Shown one piece after another: positions 28,753-38,047 of a stretch of DNA of 54,105 nucleotides. How positions within the stretch are numbered: position 1 is the first letter of the stretch; each line of letters begins with the position of its first letter. The translations under genes and the position numbers were made by a program. Source of the DNA: Gammaproteobacteria bacterium. Lineage in GTDB: Bacteria; Pseudomonadota; Gammaproteobacteria; SZUA-229. Where the stretch lies: NCBI GenBank assembly GCA_024636785.1, contig JAGXGK010000016.1, forward strand, positions 1 to 54,105. The letters are read 5' to 3'. The notes under the pieces were generated by a model. The model made no database searches and was not told where the DNA came from. It saw nothing but the letters and a program-made list of their open reading frames with translations.

Positions 28753-29361
28753 TTATTTCTTTCTCTTAAACAAAACATAAGCCGCACCATTGCCGCCATC
28801 GGCACGGGCTGCGCTGCAAAAGGCGAGCACGGCGGGAACTTCCCGCAGCCAGCGATTGACCATGGGTTTAATCACCGGTTTCTTGTCCGGTGAGCTGAAG
28901 CCCTTGCCGTGTACGATAAGAATGCAGCGGCTGGCATCGGCATCGCATTCAGCCAGAAATTCCAGCAGGTAGCTGCGTGCCGCGGCGACGGTCATGCCGT
29001 GCAGGTCGATGCTATGGTCAATTTGAAATTTTCCCTGGCGCAATTTTTTCAGCGTCGCCGGGGTGATACCGTCGCGGCAATAGAGTAGCTGCTCGGGGCA
29101 GTCCTCGACCGGTGCATCGGAGAAAACGTCATTGATGTGAGGATGCTGAGCAGGGTCTCTGATGATGATTTTTTTGGCTGCCGGCGCAAGGCGAACTTTG
29201 TTGCTGGCGCGGATGGGCGTGACGTCCTGCACGGCCTGCTGGAAGAGTTCGGATTCGTCTACGGGGTTTTGCCCGGCGGCGTCCGTCTGGCTTTTGTTCA
29301 GCCAGTCATCCAGCCAGTTACCGGCTCGATTTTTGGCGTTTTTTGTTGAATCATCCTGCAT
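28753..29361 (-). CDS. Smr-domain protein, probable DNA endonuclease SmrA-like
   Basis: A protein of about 202 residues with a C-terminal Smr domain, the nicking module found in MutS2 and in SmrA/SmrB. Key motifs are IDLHGMTVAAARSYLLEFL, RCILIVHGKGFSS, the region VNRWLREVPAVLAFCSAARA and GGNGAAYVLFKRKK. The N-terminal half is polar and less conserved, with a helical segment before the domain. The function is probably structure-specific DNA or RNA cleavage. ATG at 29361 (MQDDSTKN) is preferred over the ATG at 29379, though neither has a clear ribosome site. It is divergent from surE. Confidence 0.88.
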   Translation of the reverse strand: MQDDSTKNAKNRAGNWLDDWLNKSQTDAAGQNPVDESELFQQAVQDVTPIRASNKVRLAPAAKKIIIRDPAQHPHINDVFSDAPVEDCPEQLLYCRDGITPATLKKLRQGKFQIDHSIDLHGMTVAAARSYLLEFLAECDADASRCILIVHGKGFSSPDKKPVIKPMVNRWLREVPAVLAFCSAARADGGNGAAYVLFKRKK

Positions 29362-29420
29362 AGGGTATAGCCACATCATGTATAGTTAGCACTGGTTTAT
29401 TGTAACGATGATTTCGACTT

Positions 29421-30185
29421 ATGCACATCTTATTGAGCAACGATGACGGTTATCTCGCTCCGGGTTTACGGGTGCTGGCGGAAACGCTGGGGCAGTTGTA
29501 TACCCTCTCGGTGGTGGCTCCAGATCGGGATCGGAGCGGTGCCAGCAATTCGCTGACACTGGATCGGCCGTTGAGGGCGAAAGTGGCGGAAAATGGCTTC
29601 ACCTTTATCAATGGCACACCCACCGATTGCGTGCATCTGGCCATTACCGGCTTGATGGAAGAGGAGCCGGCGATGGTTATTTCCGGCATCAATGCGGGTG
29701 CCAACATGGGTGATGACGCGCTCTATTCCGGCACCATCGCCGCAGCGATGGAAGGGCGTTTTCTGGGTCTGCCGGCGATTGCGGTTTCGCTGGCGTCACG
29801 CACCCCCGAACATTTCGAGACGGCGGCCAGGGCCATTGTGCAGATTGTCGAACAACTACGAAAGCGGCCCCTGAAGCAGGACAGCATTCTCAATGTGAAC
29901 GTACCCGACATGCCCTGGGAGATGATTCAGGGCATCAAGGCAACGCGACTGGGTAATCGCCACAAGTCGGAGGGCGTGATTACCCAGACTGACCCCCGGG
30001 GCATGCCCATGTACTGGATAGGCCCACCGGGGCGTACCCAGGATGCCGGTGAAGGCACCGATTTCCATGCAGTCGAGCATGGTTTTGTTTCAATCACTCC
30101 GTTGCAGATTGACCTGACCCGCTATCAAAGCCTGGATGGCTTGAGCGACTGGCTGGAGGCCGGTTCATTTTTTAAACGTGAATGA
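29421..30185 (+). CDS. surE: 5'/3'-nucleotidase SurE
   Basis: Metal-dependent survival protein that dephosphorylates nucleoside monophosphates and short polyphosphates. The 254 residues have the metal site [13 protein letters not shown] (two aspartates), the loop [24 protein letters not shown], and [20 protein letters not shown] leading to [16 protein letters not shown]. The gene starts with ATG and opens the surE-pcm-yqaA-nlpD-rpoS block. A 177-base gap follows before the probable pcm start; in many relatives the two genes overlap. Confidence 0.97.
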   Translation: MHILLSNDDGYLAPGLRVLAETLGQLYTLSVVAPDRDRSGASNSLTLDRPLRAKVAENGFTFINGTPTDCVHLAITGLMEEEPAMVISGINAGANMGDDALYSGTIAAAMEGRFLGLPAIAVSLASRTPEHFETAARAIVQIVEQLRKRPLKQDSILNVNVPDMPWEMIQGIKATRLGNRHKSEGVITQTDPRGMPMYWIGPPGRTQDAGEGTDFHAVEHGFVSITPLQIDLTRYQSLDGLSDWLEAGSFFKRE

Positions 30186-30362
30186 ACCTCTGAACTCAGG
30201 GCATGTTTTTCCGCTATCGCCCGCTAACTACGTGTAAACTTCGTTTTCTGGCATTTTGCCTGTCATCAATAAGCTGTAATCGTGCCGCTGGCATCTATAG
30301 CAACTATAAAATATCGGCGATACGCCTCAAGCAGTATGCAAAAAAATATTCAAGGTATAGGT

Positions 30363-31001
30363 ATGACTTCGCAGCGCACGCGCGACCGGCTGGTCGAGCG
30401 GTTGCGCGCCAAAGGCATTACCGACGAGCGCGTGCTGGAAGTGATGCGCACCACACCGCGACACCTGTTTATCGACGAAGCGCTGGCACACCGCGCCTAC
30501 GAAGACTCTTCCCTGCCCATCGGCCAGGGGCAGACGATTTCACAGCCCTATATCGTGGCCAAAATGACTGAAGTTCTGTTGCAGCCGGGCATTCCGGATG
30601 TGGTGCTCGAAGTGGGTACCGGTTCGGGTTACCAGTCGGCGGTGCTGTCGCGGCTGGTGCCCAAGGTCTATTCGGTGGAGCGCATCAGCGGTCTGCTGGA
30701 CAGGGCGCGGCGCTGCCATCAGGCCATCGGGCTGCGCAATATTTACACCCGCCACACCGGCGGAGTCTGGGGCTGGCCGGATCATGCGCCCTATCCGGCG
30801 ATTATCGTGACTGCTGCGCCTGAGCATGTGCCGGAGTCGCTGCTGGAGCAGCTGGCGCTGGGCGGCCGCATGGTGGTTCCTGTGGGCACCTTTGCCGGTG
30901 ATCAGATGCTGAAGGTGATTACCCGCACCGCCACAGGCTTTGATGAACAGACATTGGATGCAGTACATTTTGTACCCCTGCTCGATGGCTCGATTCGTTA
31001 G
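30363..31001 (+). CDS. pcm: Protein-L-isoaspartate O-methyltransferase
   Basis: Repairs isoaspartyl residues in aged proteins using S-adenosylmethionine. The protein shows RTPRHLF-type [20 protein letters not shown], the catalytic serine and threonine in [16 protein letters not shown], the SAM loop [22 protein letters not shown] and the ending [11 protein letters not shown] use ATG at 30363 ([10 protein letters not shown]), which has AAGG seven bases upstream and gives 212 residues, as in Pseudomonas. In-frame starts at 30336 (ATG) and 30282 (GTG) would extend it with GIG-containing sequence that some relatives also show. It is eight bases upstream of the yqaA-like gene. Confidence 0.95.
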   Translation: MTSQRTRDRLVERLRAKGITDERVLEVMRTTPRHLFIDEALAHRAYEDSSLPIGQGQTISQPYIVAKMTEVLLQPGIPDVVLEVGTGSGYQSAVLSRLVPKVYSVERISGLLDRARRCHQAIGLRNIYTRHTGGVWGWPDHAPYPAIIVTAAPEHVPESLLEQLALGGRMVVPVGTFAGDQMLKVITRTATGFDEQTLDAVHFVPLLDGSIR

Positions 31002-31008
31002 GATTTGA

Positions 31009-31581
31009 ATGATGTTCAATAGCTTGTATAAAAAATGCATGATCATGGCGGCGCACCCCAATGCAGAACGCTATCTGGCTGCGGTGAGCATTTTTGAGTC
31101 CATATTCTTCCCGGTTCCCACCGCCCTGATGGTGGCACCGATGGCGGTCGCCAGGCCGGAGCGGGCGGTGCGTATTGCCACCATCGCCACCGTGACTTCG
31201 GTGTTTGGCGGGCTGTTCGGTTATATGCTGGGGTTTTTTGCTATTGCTTCCATCGAGCCGATTTTGCATGATGTAGGCTACTGGGAAAAATACACCATGG
31301 CGCAGGAATGGTTCCGGGAATGGGGCTTCTGGTCGGTGGTGGTGGCAGGCTTCTCGCCGATTCCTTTTAAACTGTTCACCATCACCGCCGGAGCTTTTGC
31401 CATGTCGGTGCCCATGTTCCTGCTGGCCAGCCTGATCGGGCGCTCCGCCCACTTCTTTCTGGTAGCGCTGTTGATGGCCTGGGCAGGGCCAAGACTGGAA
31501 CCGGTGGTGCGTCGTTATATAGAATGGCTGGGCTGGCTGACAGTGGCGATGATCAGCCTTGTCATTTATTTAAATAGTTAA
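31009..31581 (+). CDS. YqaA family inner-membrane protein (DedA/SNARE-associated superfamily)
   Basis: A 190-residue membrane protein with about four hydrophobic segments. Family features are SIFESIFFPVPTALMVAPM near the N-terminus and WGFWSVVVAGFSPIPFKLFT, then ITAGAFAMSVPMFLLASLIG. DedA-type proteins are linked to lipid flipping and membrane energetics; the role of this YqaA group is not established. It is a regular member of the surE-rpoS block. Tandem ATG codons (31009, 31012) offer alternative starts. The nlpD ATG follows five bases after its stop. Confidence 0.9.
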   Translation: MMFNSLYKKCMIMAAHPNAERYLAAVSIFESIFFPVPTALMVAPMAVARPERAVRIATIATVTSVFGGLFGYMLGFFAIASIEPILHDVGYWEKYTMAQEWFREWGFWSVVVAGFSPIPFKLFTITAGAFAMSVPMFLLASLIGRSAHFFLVALLMAWAGPRLEPVVRRYIEWLGWLTVAMISLVIYLNS

Positions 31582-31586
31582 TAGTG

Positions 31587-32507
31587 ATGTACTTCAGGCT
31601 AAGTTCTCTGTTTTTTCTAGTTTCGCTACTGAGCGCCTGCACCGGTACGCGCATTAACTGGGATCCTAATGATTACACGGTAGCTTCCGGTGACAGCCTT
31701 CATTCCATCGCCTGGCGGTTTGAGCTCGACCCCGATGATCTCGCCAGATGGAACAAACTTTCCCCACCGTTCATTATTCGCCCCGGTGAACGCTTGCACA
31801 CCCGGCCACCGGCCGGTGGCGAGAGCAAAACTACATACACTGGTGCGGTAACAGTACCCGCCGTTACAGAGGTGACGGTAAGGCCGGGGGATACACTCTA
31901 TTCACTGGCCAGAGAAAATGACCTCAGCCCTGCCAGGCTGGCGGCCATCAATGGCCTGCGTTCACCGTATGTGATTAATCCGGGCCAGGTGTTACGCCTG
32001 ACGGGCAAACCAATGGCAAGACCGATACCGGCACCCATCACTTCCGTTGCCTCAGGCACTACATCCGATAAGGTGAAAGCCCCTGTTGAAGCGCCGGTAA
32101 AAACGGCGGTTGTGTCGCCGGTGGAGAGCAATCGCAATGTCAGCTGGCAGTGGCCGATTAAGGGCAAGGTGATTGCGCGTTTTAACAAAAATAAGAACCA
32201 CGCTAAAGGTATCATCATTGCAGGCAGTGAGGGCCAGGAGGTGCGAGCCTCCTCTGCGGGGAAAGTAGTATATAGCGGTAACGGTTTGATCAGTTACGGC
32301 AATCTGATCATCATCAAACACAGTCGCTCCTATCTAAGCGCTTATGCGCATAATAAAAAGCTGCTGGTGAAAGAGGGCGAGACCATAAAAGCGGGTCAAA
32401 AAATAGCGGAACTGGGAAAAACCGGTACAGAAAAACCAAAATTACACTTTGAAATTCGCAAAAACGGTAAACCTGTCGACCCTCTGAGCTATCTGCCTCG
32501 TAGTTGA
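31587..32507 (+). CDS. nlpD: NlpD-type murein hydrolase activator with two LysM modules
   Basis: Outer-membrane lipoprotein that activates amidases during cell separation. The signal ends with lipobox LSAC (cysteine 18). Two LysM modules follow, at YTVASGDSLHSIAWRF and VTVRPGDTLYSLAREN, where E. coli NlpD has one. The C-terminal LytM/M23 domain is degenerate: the HxxxD zinc site is replaced by HAKGIIIAG, although KLHFEIR remains, as expected for an activator rather than an enzyme. ATG at 31587 is preferred to GTG one codon earlier. In E. coli the main rpoS promoter lies in nlpD; here a long spacer follows. Confidence 0.94.
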   Translation: MYFRLSSLFFLVSLLSACTGTRINWDPNDYTVASGDSLHSIAWRFELDPDDLARWNKLSPPFIIRPGERLHTRPPAGGESKTTYTGAVTVPAVTEVTVRPGDTLYSLARENDLSPARLAAINGLRSPYVINPGQVLRLTGKPMARPIPAPITSVASGTTSDKVKAPVEAPVKTAVVSPVESNRNVSWQWPIKGKVIARFNKNKNHAKGIIIAGSEGQEVRASSAGKVVYSGNGLISYGNLIIIKHSRSYLSAYAHNKKLLVKEGETIKAGQKIAELGKTGTEKPKLHFEIRKNGKPVDPLSYLPRS

Positions 32508-32752
32508 AGGCACCTCTTCTAAACACAACATCATGTGGTTTGAGCTTCCGGGGTGAAAATAATTTTAATTAATTCCTTTAAATCCTTGCTTTACAAGGAT
32601 ATTTAATGATATAAAATTTATCAAGTTGTGGGCGGTTTTAAAAGTTGCCTGTAAGTGGCTGGAAACAAAGGGCTTTAAGTATATGTTTCTATCAGGCAAC
32701 TAAAATGCGAAAAAATAAAAATAACAGACGTATTTGGAAAAGGGGATATATA

Positions 32753-33763
32753 ATGAGAGAAGCTACTTTAGAAAGCCACGATAGCCTGGGTGATATGAGC
32801 GTAATGGTGCACGATAGCAATGGGAATGAAGATGATAATGATAATCTGGATAACAGCGCTGAAGCTTCCAGTGAAAGAGTCATTGAAGCGAAATCGGCTG
32901 ATGAACTGGCAGGCAAGGTAAATCGAAAGGAGCTTGATGCTACCCGTCTGTATTTAAGAGAAATTGAAGGCTCGCCATTACTGTCCGCTGAGGAAGAGGT
33001 TTATTACTCCCGTCTCTCTCTGAAGGGCGATATGGAAGCGCGCAAAAAAATGATCGAATGCAATCTGCGTCTTGTTGTTAAAATTTCACGGCGTTATATG
33101 AATCGCGGTCTGGCACTGCTGGATCTGATCGAAGAGGGGAATCTGGGTTTGATCCGCGCTGTTGAAAAATTCGACCCTGAAAAAGGCTTCCGTTTTTCAA
33201 CCTACGCCACCTGGTGGATTCGTCAGACCATCGAACGCGCGCTGATGAATCAGACTCGCACCATTCGTCTCCCCATCCACGTCATCAAAGAACTGAATGT
33301 TTATCTAAGGGCGGCTCGCAAGCTGGAGCAGACTATGGATAAAGAACCTACCGCTGAAGACATTGCAAAAATGCTCAACAAGCCGGTGGCAGGTGTCGAA
33401 AAAATGCTGGGTCTACGCGACCGTGTGACTTCGGTTGACGCGCCGATGGGACAGGATAATGATCGCCCGCTGCTTGAAATTGTGGCGGATGAGCGCGTTC
33501 AGGCGCCGCCGGAAATGCTCCAGAACGAAGATGTGATGGCCAATCTGGGCGTGTGGATGGACCAGCTCGAAGAGAAGCAGCGCGAAGTGCTGGTGCGCCG
33601 TTTTGGTTTGAATAATCATGAACGCACCACGCTGGAAGATGTCGGCCGTGAGCTGGGCGTGACCCGCGAACGCGTGCGCCAGATTCAGATGGACGCGCTG
33701 AAACAGCTGCGTAAGATTCTGGAAAGCCAGGGCTTCTCTGAAGAGTTGCTGTTCGAGGACTAG
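32753..33763 (+). CDS. rpoS: RNA polymerase sigma factor RpoS (sigma-38)
   Basis: General stress and stationary-phase sigma factor. The 336 residues contain regions 1.2 ([16 protein letters not shown]), 2 ([55 protein letters not shown]), 3 and 4 (the [20 protein letters not shown] region and [18 protein letters not shown]). ATG at 32753 has AGGGG seven bases upstream; an earlier in-frame start at 32645 is less likely. The 245 bases between nlpD and this start are A/T-rich and can hold a promoter and an mRNA leader, where RpoS is often controlled. A hairpin with a T-run ends the gene. Confidence 0.96.
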   Translation: MREATLESHDSLGDMSVMVHDSNGNEDDNDNLDNSAEASSERVIEAKSADELAGKVNRKELDATRLYLREIEGSPLLSAEEEVYYSRLSLKGDMEARKKMIECNLRLVVKISRRYMNRGLALLDLIEEGNLGLIRAVEKFDPEKGFRFSTYATWWIRQTIERALMNQTRTIRLPIHVIKELNVYLRAARKLEQTMDKEPTAEDIAKMLNKPVAGVEKMLGLRDRVTSVDAPMGQDNDRPLLEIVADERVQAPPEMLQNEDVMANLGVWMDQLEEKQREVLVRRFGLNNHERTTLEDVGRELGVTRERVRQIQMDALKQLRKILESQGFSEELLFED

Positions 33764-33777
33764 CCGATAGAAAAAAA

Positions 33778-33811
33778 CCGGGCAGCTGTTACAGGCTGTC
33801 CGGTTTTTTTT
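33778..33811. terminator. Bidirectional intrinsic terminator after rpoS
   Basis: CCGGGCAGC (33778-33786) pairs with GCTGTCCGG (33795-33803) with one G-T pair, followed by eight T bases. An A-run (33771-33777) on the other side lets it also act on the minus strand. The DUF498 gene ends inside this hairpin (stop at 33789). Confidence 0.85.
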
Positions 33812-34217
33812 CGTGCAGAATTAAACCGCAGACCACGTGCCGGCCTTCGCTGACCAGAATGTTATAGGTGCGGCAGGCGGCGCCGGTATCCATAATCTCC
33901 ACGCCCACGCCCAGTTTGATGAGCTGGGCATAGGTTTCAACTGGCGGAAATACCAGTGATTGACCGCTGCCGAGCAGTACCAGCTCCGGCTTTAGTTCGG
34001 CGATGGCAGCGAAGTCTTCAGTGCTTAGTATTTGCGGTGATCGCGGTCGCCAGTCGGTTTTGAGCTGCCGGCTGGATATGATCAGACTGGTATAAAAGTT
34101 TTTTCCGTTCACCTGAATGGTTTCATCGTCATAGCGCGTAATGAAATAACCTTCGGTGGGATCGGCCTGAGAAAATTTCACAATAAAATATCCGGAGTTA
34201 CAGAGCAGTTCAGGCAT
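33789..34217 (-). CDS. Mth938-like (DUF498) domain protein
   Basis: A 142-residue protein of the Mth938/NDUFAF3-like family. Conserved features are VNGKNFYTSLIIS, ELKPELVLLGSGQSLVFPPV, GVGVEIMDTGAACRTYNIL and SEGRHVVCGLIL. The human relative helps assemble respiratory complex I; the bacterial function is unknown. The start ATG at 34217 has weak signals. It is divergent from hom and convergent with rpoS, with its stop buried in the shared terminator. No membrane segment or signal is present. Confidence 0.88.
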   Translation of the reverse strand: MPELLCNSGYFIVKFSQADPTEGYFITRYDDETIQVNGKNFYTSLIISSRQLKTDWRPRSPQILSTEDFAAIAELKPELVLLGSGQSLVFPPVETYAQLIKLGVGVEIMDTGAACRTYNILVSEGRHVVCGLILHEKKPDSL

Positions 34218-34325
34218 TATACGTTCTGTTCGAGCGCCTGCATATGCAGTAGAATGCGCACCTTATTGATAGCTTGAGCCTCACCGGCATGGTGCCGATG
34301 CACGACTCGATAACGGGAGAAAATT

Positions 34326-35636
34326 TTGGAAGCGGTAAAAATAGGTTTATTAGGTCTGGGCACTGTAGGCGGTGGTACAGCGACTGTTTTATTGAGAAAC
34401 GCAGAAGAGATTCAGCGACGTCTGGGTCGCGGGATTGAAGTTTCCCATGTTGCCGGTCTGGGCATCGCGCAACAAAGTATTGTTGATCCCGCCAAAGTTA
34501 AACTTACCGAAGATGCTTTCGAAGTCGTCAATGATCCTGAAGTACAGATTGTTGTCGAGTTGATTGGCGGTTATACACTGGCCAAAGATCTGGTATTAAA
34601 AGCCATTGAAAACGGCAAGCATGTGGTTACCGCGAATAAAGCACTCATCGCGACACACGGCAGTGAGATCATGAAAGCGGCAGCAGCCAAAGGCGTGATG
34701 GTTTCGTACGAAGCGGCTGTTGCAGGTGGCATTCCGATAATCAAAGCCATGCGCGAAGGCCTGGCGGGCAATCGAATTCAATGGGTCGCCGGTATTATCA
34801 ACGGCACTGGTAACTTCATCCTTACTGAAATGCGCGACAGGGGCAGCGATTTTAATGATGTGCTGAAAGAAGCGCAGAGGCTTGGTTATGCCGAGGCTGA
34901 TCCAACTTTTGATGTCGAAGGTGTCGACGCTGCGCACAAGCTGACGATTCTTGCTTCACTGGCCTTCGGTATCGACTTGCAGTTCGATAAGATTTATACC
35001 GAAGGTATCAGCAAAATCACTACCGAAGATGTGAATTACGCCGCCGAACTGGGCTATAGCATCAAGCATCTGGGTATTGCTCTTAAAGCGGAAGAGGGTA
35101 TCGAGCTGCGCGTGCACCCCACGTTGATCCCTGAGAAGCGTCTGCTGGCCAATGTCGATGGCGTAATGAATGCGGTGCTGGTTTACGCTGACGCAGTCGG
35201 CCCCACCTTGTATTACGGTGCCGGTGCCGGTGCCGAACCCACCGCTTCAGCAGTTGTTGCCGACATTATCGATACCATACGCGGCATGAATGTGCCAGTC
35301 GAGCAGAAAGTGCCGTTGCTGGGTTTCCAGCCCGAAGCCATGCGCAATATACCGATACTTCCCATTGAAGCAACATTTACCTCTTTCTATCTGCGCATGA
35401 ATGCCGAAGATAAACCCGGTGTACTGGCTGAAGTCTCAGAAGTTTTCGCCGACCACAAAATCAGCCTCGAAGCCGTGTTGCAAAAAGAGGCGGTGAAAGG
35501 GGAGAGTTGGGTGAAGCTGGTGCTGCTCAGTCAGCAGGTTCGGGAAGAAAAGATGAATGTCGCTATCAAGGAAATTGAGGCACTGTCGGCTATAAAAGGT
35601 GAGGTGGTTCGAATCAGAATGGAGCGTCTGGGTTAA
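34326..35636 (+). CDS. hom: Homoserine dehydrogenase
   Basis: NAD(P)-dependent enzyme reducing aspartate semialdehyde to homoserine on the threonine/methionine branch. The 436 residues begin with the Rossmann loop GLLGLGTVGGGTATVL. They continue with VVTANKALIATHG, YEAAVAGGIPIIKAMREG, NGTGNFILTEM, the active-site region LGYAEADPTFDVEGVDAAHK and GAGAGAEPTASAVVAD. A C-terminal ACT domain (SFYLRMNAEDKPGVLAEVSE) probably gives threonine feedback. The start is TTG at 34326, preceded by GGGAG six bases upstream. It is the monofunctional type, with no aspartokinase fused. thrC, its usual neighbour, lies about 2.4 kb away and inverted. Confidence 0.96.
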   Translation: MEAVKIGLLGLGTVGGGTATVLLRNAEEIQRRLGRGIEVSHVAGLGIAQQSIVDPAKVKLTEDAFEVVNDPEVQIVVELIGGYTLAKDLVLKAIENGKHVVTANKALIATHGSEIMKAAAAKGVMVSYEAAVAGGIPIIKAMREGLAGNRIQWVAGIINGTGNFILTEMRDRGSDFNDVLKEAQRLGYAEADPTFDVEGVDAAHKLTILASLAFGIDLQFDKIYTEGISKITTEDVNYAAELGYSIKHLGIALKAEEGIELRVHPTLIPEKRLLANVDGVMNAVLVYADAVGPTLYYGAGAGAEPTASAVVADIIDTIRGMNVPVEQKVPLLGFQPEAMRNIPILPIEATFTSFYLRMNAEDKPGVLAEVSEVFADHKISLEAVLQKEAVKGESWVKLVLLSQQVREEKMNVAIKEIEALSAIKGEVVRIRMERLG

Positions 35637-35779
35637 AAATATCTGTTTTAAATTAGCGGCTAACGGAAAAATATTTTCAGGGATGACGTCGCCGCTACGA
35701 GCGATGGAAAGCCGGGATTAGAAAATCCCAAACAGCTTTTTTTGCCTTTGTGATTTTTTAGTAAGGTCTGAATTTCAGA

Positions 35780-35935
35780 CTATCCGTTTTTTTTCGCGAT
35801 GCTAAGCGCGTTTTCAAAATTGTTGTTATGAATGCTGTGATTAGCGCCATTCTCTAATAACATGATCACATCCTTTCTGCCATTTTCTACCGATTTGATG
35901 AGCGCGGTGTTGCCGAATTTGTCTTTCGCATCGCA
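35780..35935 (-). pseudogene. Ankyrin-repeat protein fragment
   Basis: On the minus strand the sequence DAKDKFGNTALIKSVENGRK, followed by DVIMLLENGANHSIHNNNFE, is a clear ankyrin repeat plus part of a second, ending in a stop at 35780. Upstream of about 35935 the frame loses all similarity and reads backwards through an unrelated fragment. Only the C-terminal end of a former ankyrin protein therefore survives. A palindrome GTCTGAA/TTCAGAC is adjacent at 35766-35780. Confidence 0.7.
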
Positions 35936-35941
35936 CCACGG

Positions 35942-36139
35942 CTCGTCGTCTCCTTCAGCGATCTCGACACCGGAGATGATTGCAAGGAACTCAAGGCTTC
36001 CTTGCGAACTGATTACAGATACAGCCGAAGCCTGCAAATGGACCTCGATCTCGGCATGAATTTCACGGATGTGGATAACCCGGAAATCGACACGCAGAAT
36101 GATTATTACCTCATCGGCAGTTATCACTGGCTGTTTTAA
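35942..36139 (+). pseudogene. C-terminal fragment of an outer-membrane beta-barrel protein
   Basis: On the plus strand a frame open to TAA at 36137-36139 reads SFSDLDTGDDCKELKASLRT, DYRYSRSLQMDLDLGMNFTD and finally NDYYLIGSYHWLF. Alternating aromatic strands and a terminal phenylalanine are typical of the last strands of an outer-membrane barrel. There is no start, signal peptide or upstream domain; before about 35940 the DNA belongs to the opposing ankyrin fragment. It appears to be the tail of a deleted gene. The parent family is not recognised. Confidence 0.6.
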
Positions 36140-36197
36140 TCGACGAACCTGTTGGGCCTCCTGTGTCAGCCCGGGCTACGAGTTATAATCGGAATCT

Positions 36198-36383
36198 ATG
36201 GCGGATATCCTTCCTTTCAAGACAAAAACAGCAGCAGAAAAACACAAAGGCAAAACGCTGTGCCGTAGCGGTTTTCATAAGTGGCAGATCCACACCGAAA
36301 AACAGTTCAACGTGAAGCAAGGGCGGCTGGTGACGGTTTATCAGTGCAAACGCTGTGGCAAGCAGAAGGTTGTAGCGCTATAG
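36198..36383 (+). CDS. Small zinc-ribbon-like hypothetical protein
   Basis: A 61-residue basic protein. It has C-x4-H in LCRSGFHKWQI and a C-x2-C pair in QCKRCGKQKVV, which together could bind one zinc. The pattern suggests a treble-clef or ribbon-like nucleic acid binding element, but I recognise no family. ATG at 36198 follows a weak purine stretch. After it, 222 bases (36384-36605) contain nothing convincing apart from a probable promoter for the next gene. Confidence 0.65.
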   Translation: MADILPFKTKTAAEKHKGKTLCRSGFHKWQIHTEKQFNVKQGRLVTVYQCKRCGKQKVVAL

Positions 36384-36605
36384 GTAATGTGCAGGAACGC
36401 TGCCCGGACAAGGAACGCAATACAACAGGAATTTAATTAAAGCTGTTAGAGTTTCTGCGTCAGCCTGCTGACGAAGAGTATTTGAATTCAGGAGTCTGTT
36501 AGAGAAAGCTGTGTTCCTGCCACAGCTAATACCTTTAAACACCCCAACTGCCCGCAAACGGTTTTGCTAGAATAGCCCTCACTTTTTTATTTTGGAAGCG
36601 CCCTC

Positions 36606-37925
36606 ATGAACGCCCTTTGGGTTCTCATCTTTCTCGTCGTGTTATCAGCTTTTTTTGCTCTGGCCGAAATGGCGCTGGCTTCGGCTCGCCGCTCGCGTCT
36701 GGCGCAGATGGCCGAAGAGGGGGATCATCGCGCCACTCTTGCCATCACCATTAAGGATCACCCCAGCCGCCTGCTGGCAGCCACACAGACTGGTATTACT
36801 GCCGCCGCTCTGCTGATGGGGGTTTATGGTGAGTCGGCGCTTTCTACCACTATCGAGAGGGTGGTAGTCGGGACGGTGCCGCTGCTCGCGCCGTGGGGCG
36901 AGGGGATTGCGTTTGCTATCACCATTTTTATCGTCACGGTGGTAAGTATCGTGCTGGGCGAAATTGTGCCCAAACGCATTGCCATTGCTCATCCTGAGCG
37001 CGTTGCCGCCTTCTGTGCACCCTCCGTGTCAATATTCATTCGGCTGCTCTCACCTGTCATTCACCTTCTTTCCTGGCTAGCCGACCGCATCCTGGCTCTG
37101 CTGCCAATTGACCATGCGCCAGCGGTCACCAGCATTGAGGACATTCTTGCTTTTGTCGATGAGGGGGAGCGCTGCGGCACGTTGGATCCGGAGGAGAGCC
37201 ACCTTTTAGGCAATGTATTGCGCCTTGATGATCGGCGCCTGGCCTCGATCATGACGCCTATCGGCGATGTTGCCTGGCTCAACCTCATCGGCCCGCGAGA
37301 CGACAACATGCGCATTCTGCTTGAGGCACCGCATTCGCAGCTACCGGTATGCAAAGGGGATCTCCAGCATGTCATCGGCATTGCCGAGAGCCACGACATC
37401 CTACAGTCGGCCATCGCCGGCACCATCGATTTTGCTGAAATCCCGCTGGCCCAGCCGCTGTATGTCCCGACCACGCTAACCCTTATCGATCTACTGCGCA
37501 CCTTTCGACAGCAGAGATCCACCATCGCACTGGTGGTGAGCGAGTTCGGTCATACCGAGGGGATCGTCACCGTCGATGATCTGATGCTGTCGCTGGTTGG
37601 TGAGATGATGCCGCTGGGTGACGACCCGGAAGATGCCCTCGCTGTGCGCCGCGCCGATGGTTCGTGGCTGCTCGATGGCCTGCTGGCGATAGAGGATATG
37701 AAGGAGAAATTAGAGATCGGCAGCGTACCTCATGAAGAGCTGGGCAGTTTTCACACCGTCGGTGGTTTTGTTCTCGCCTCGCTGGGGCGCATCCCGCGCA
37801 AAACTGAGCGCTTCTCCTGGTCAGGTTGGGATTTCGAGGTAGTGGATGTGGATCGCAACCGCGTTGATCAGGTATTGGCTACGCAGAAGTCAGAACCATC
37901 AGCGCCGCAGGTGCCGGGGAGCTGA
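36606..37925 (+). CDS. CNNM/CBS-domain membrane protein (hemolysin C/CorC-like family)
   Basis: A 439-residue protein with an N-terminal DUF21/CNNM membrane domain (ALWVLIFLVVLSAFFALAEM, ALASARRSRLAQMAEEGD, IVLGEIVPKRIAIAHPERVA), a pair of CBS domains (around MTPIGDVAWLNL, and LVVSEFGHTEGIVTVDDLML) and a C-terminal CorC/HlyC domain (DGSWLLDGLLAIEDM to the end). Relatives affect magnesium, cobalt or polyamine export; haemolysis is only a historic label. It stands alone between the relic region and thrC. ATG at 36606 follows TTTGGAAGCGCCCTC. Confidence 0.92.
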   Translation: MNALWVLIFLVVLSAFFALAEMALASARRSRLAQMAEEGDHRATLAITIKDHPSRLLAATQTGITAAALLMGVYGESALSTTIERVVVGTVPLLAPWGEGIAFAITIFIVTVVSIVLGEIVPKRIAIAHPERVAAFCAPSVSIFIRLLSPVIHLLSWLADRILALLPIDHAPAVTSIEDILAFVDEGERCGTLDPEESHLLGNVLRLDDRRLASIMTPIGDVAWLNLIGPRDDNMRILLEAPHSQLPVCKGDLQHVIGIAESHDILQSAIAGTIDFAEIPLAQPLYVPTTLTLIDLLRTFRQQRSTIALVVSEFGHTEGIVTVDDLMLSLVGEMMPLGDDPEDALAVRRADGSWLLDGLLAIEDMKEKLEIGSVPHEELGSFHTVGGFVLASLGRIPRKTERFSWSGWDFEVVDVDRNRVDQVLATQKSEPSAPQVPGS

Positions 37926-38047
37926 GGCATGATTCCCTGTTGTTACCGCCATATTCCTGTTGTTCTGGGGTGGTCTGATAAGACCGTACTCTGATTCTGG
38001 TAGCCGTTGCGTTTATTTGCAATGACCAACCTCAGTCGATCAGTCAA

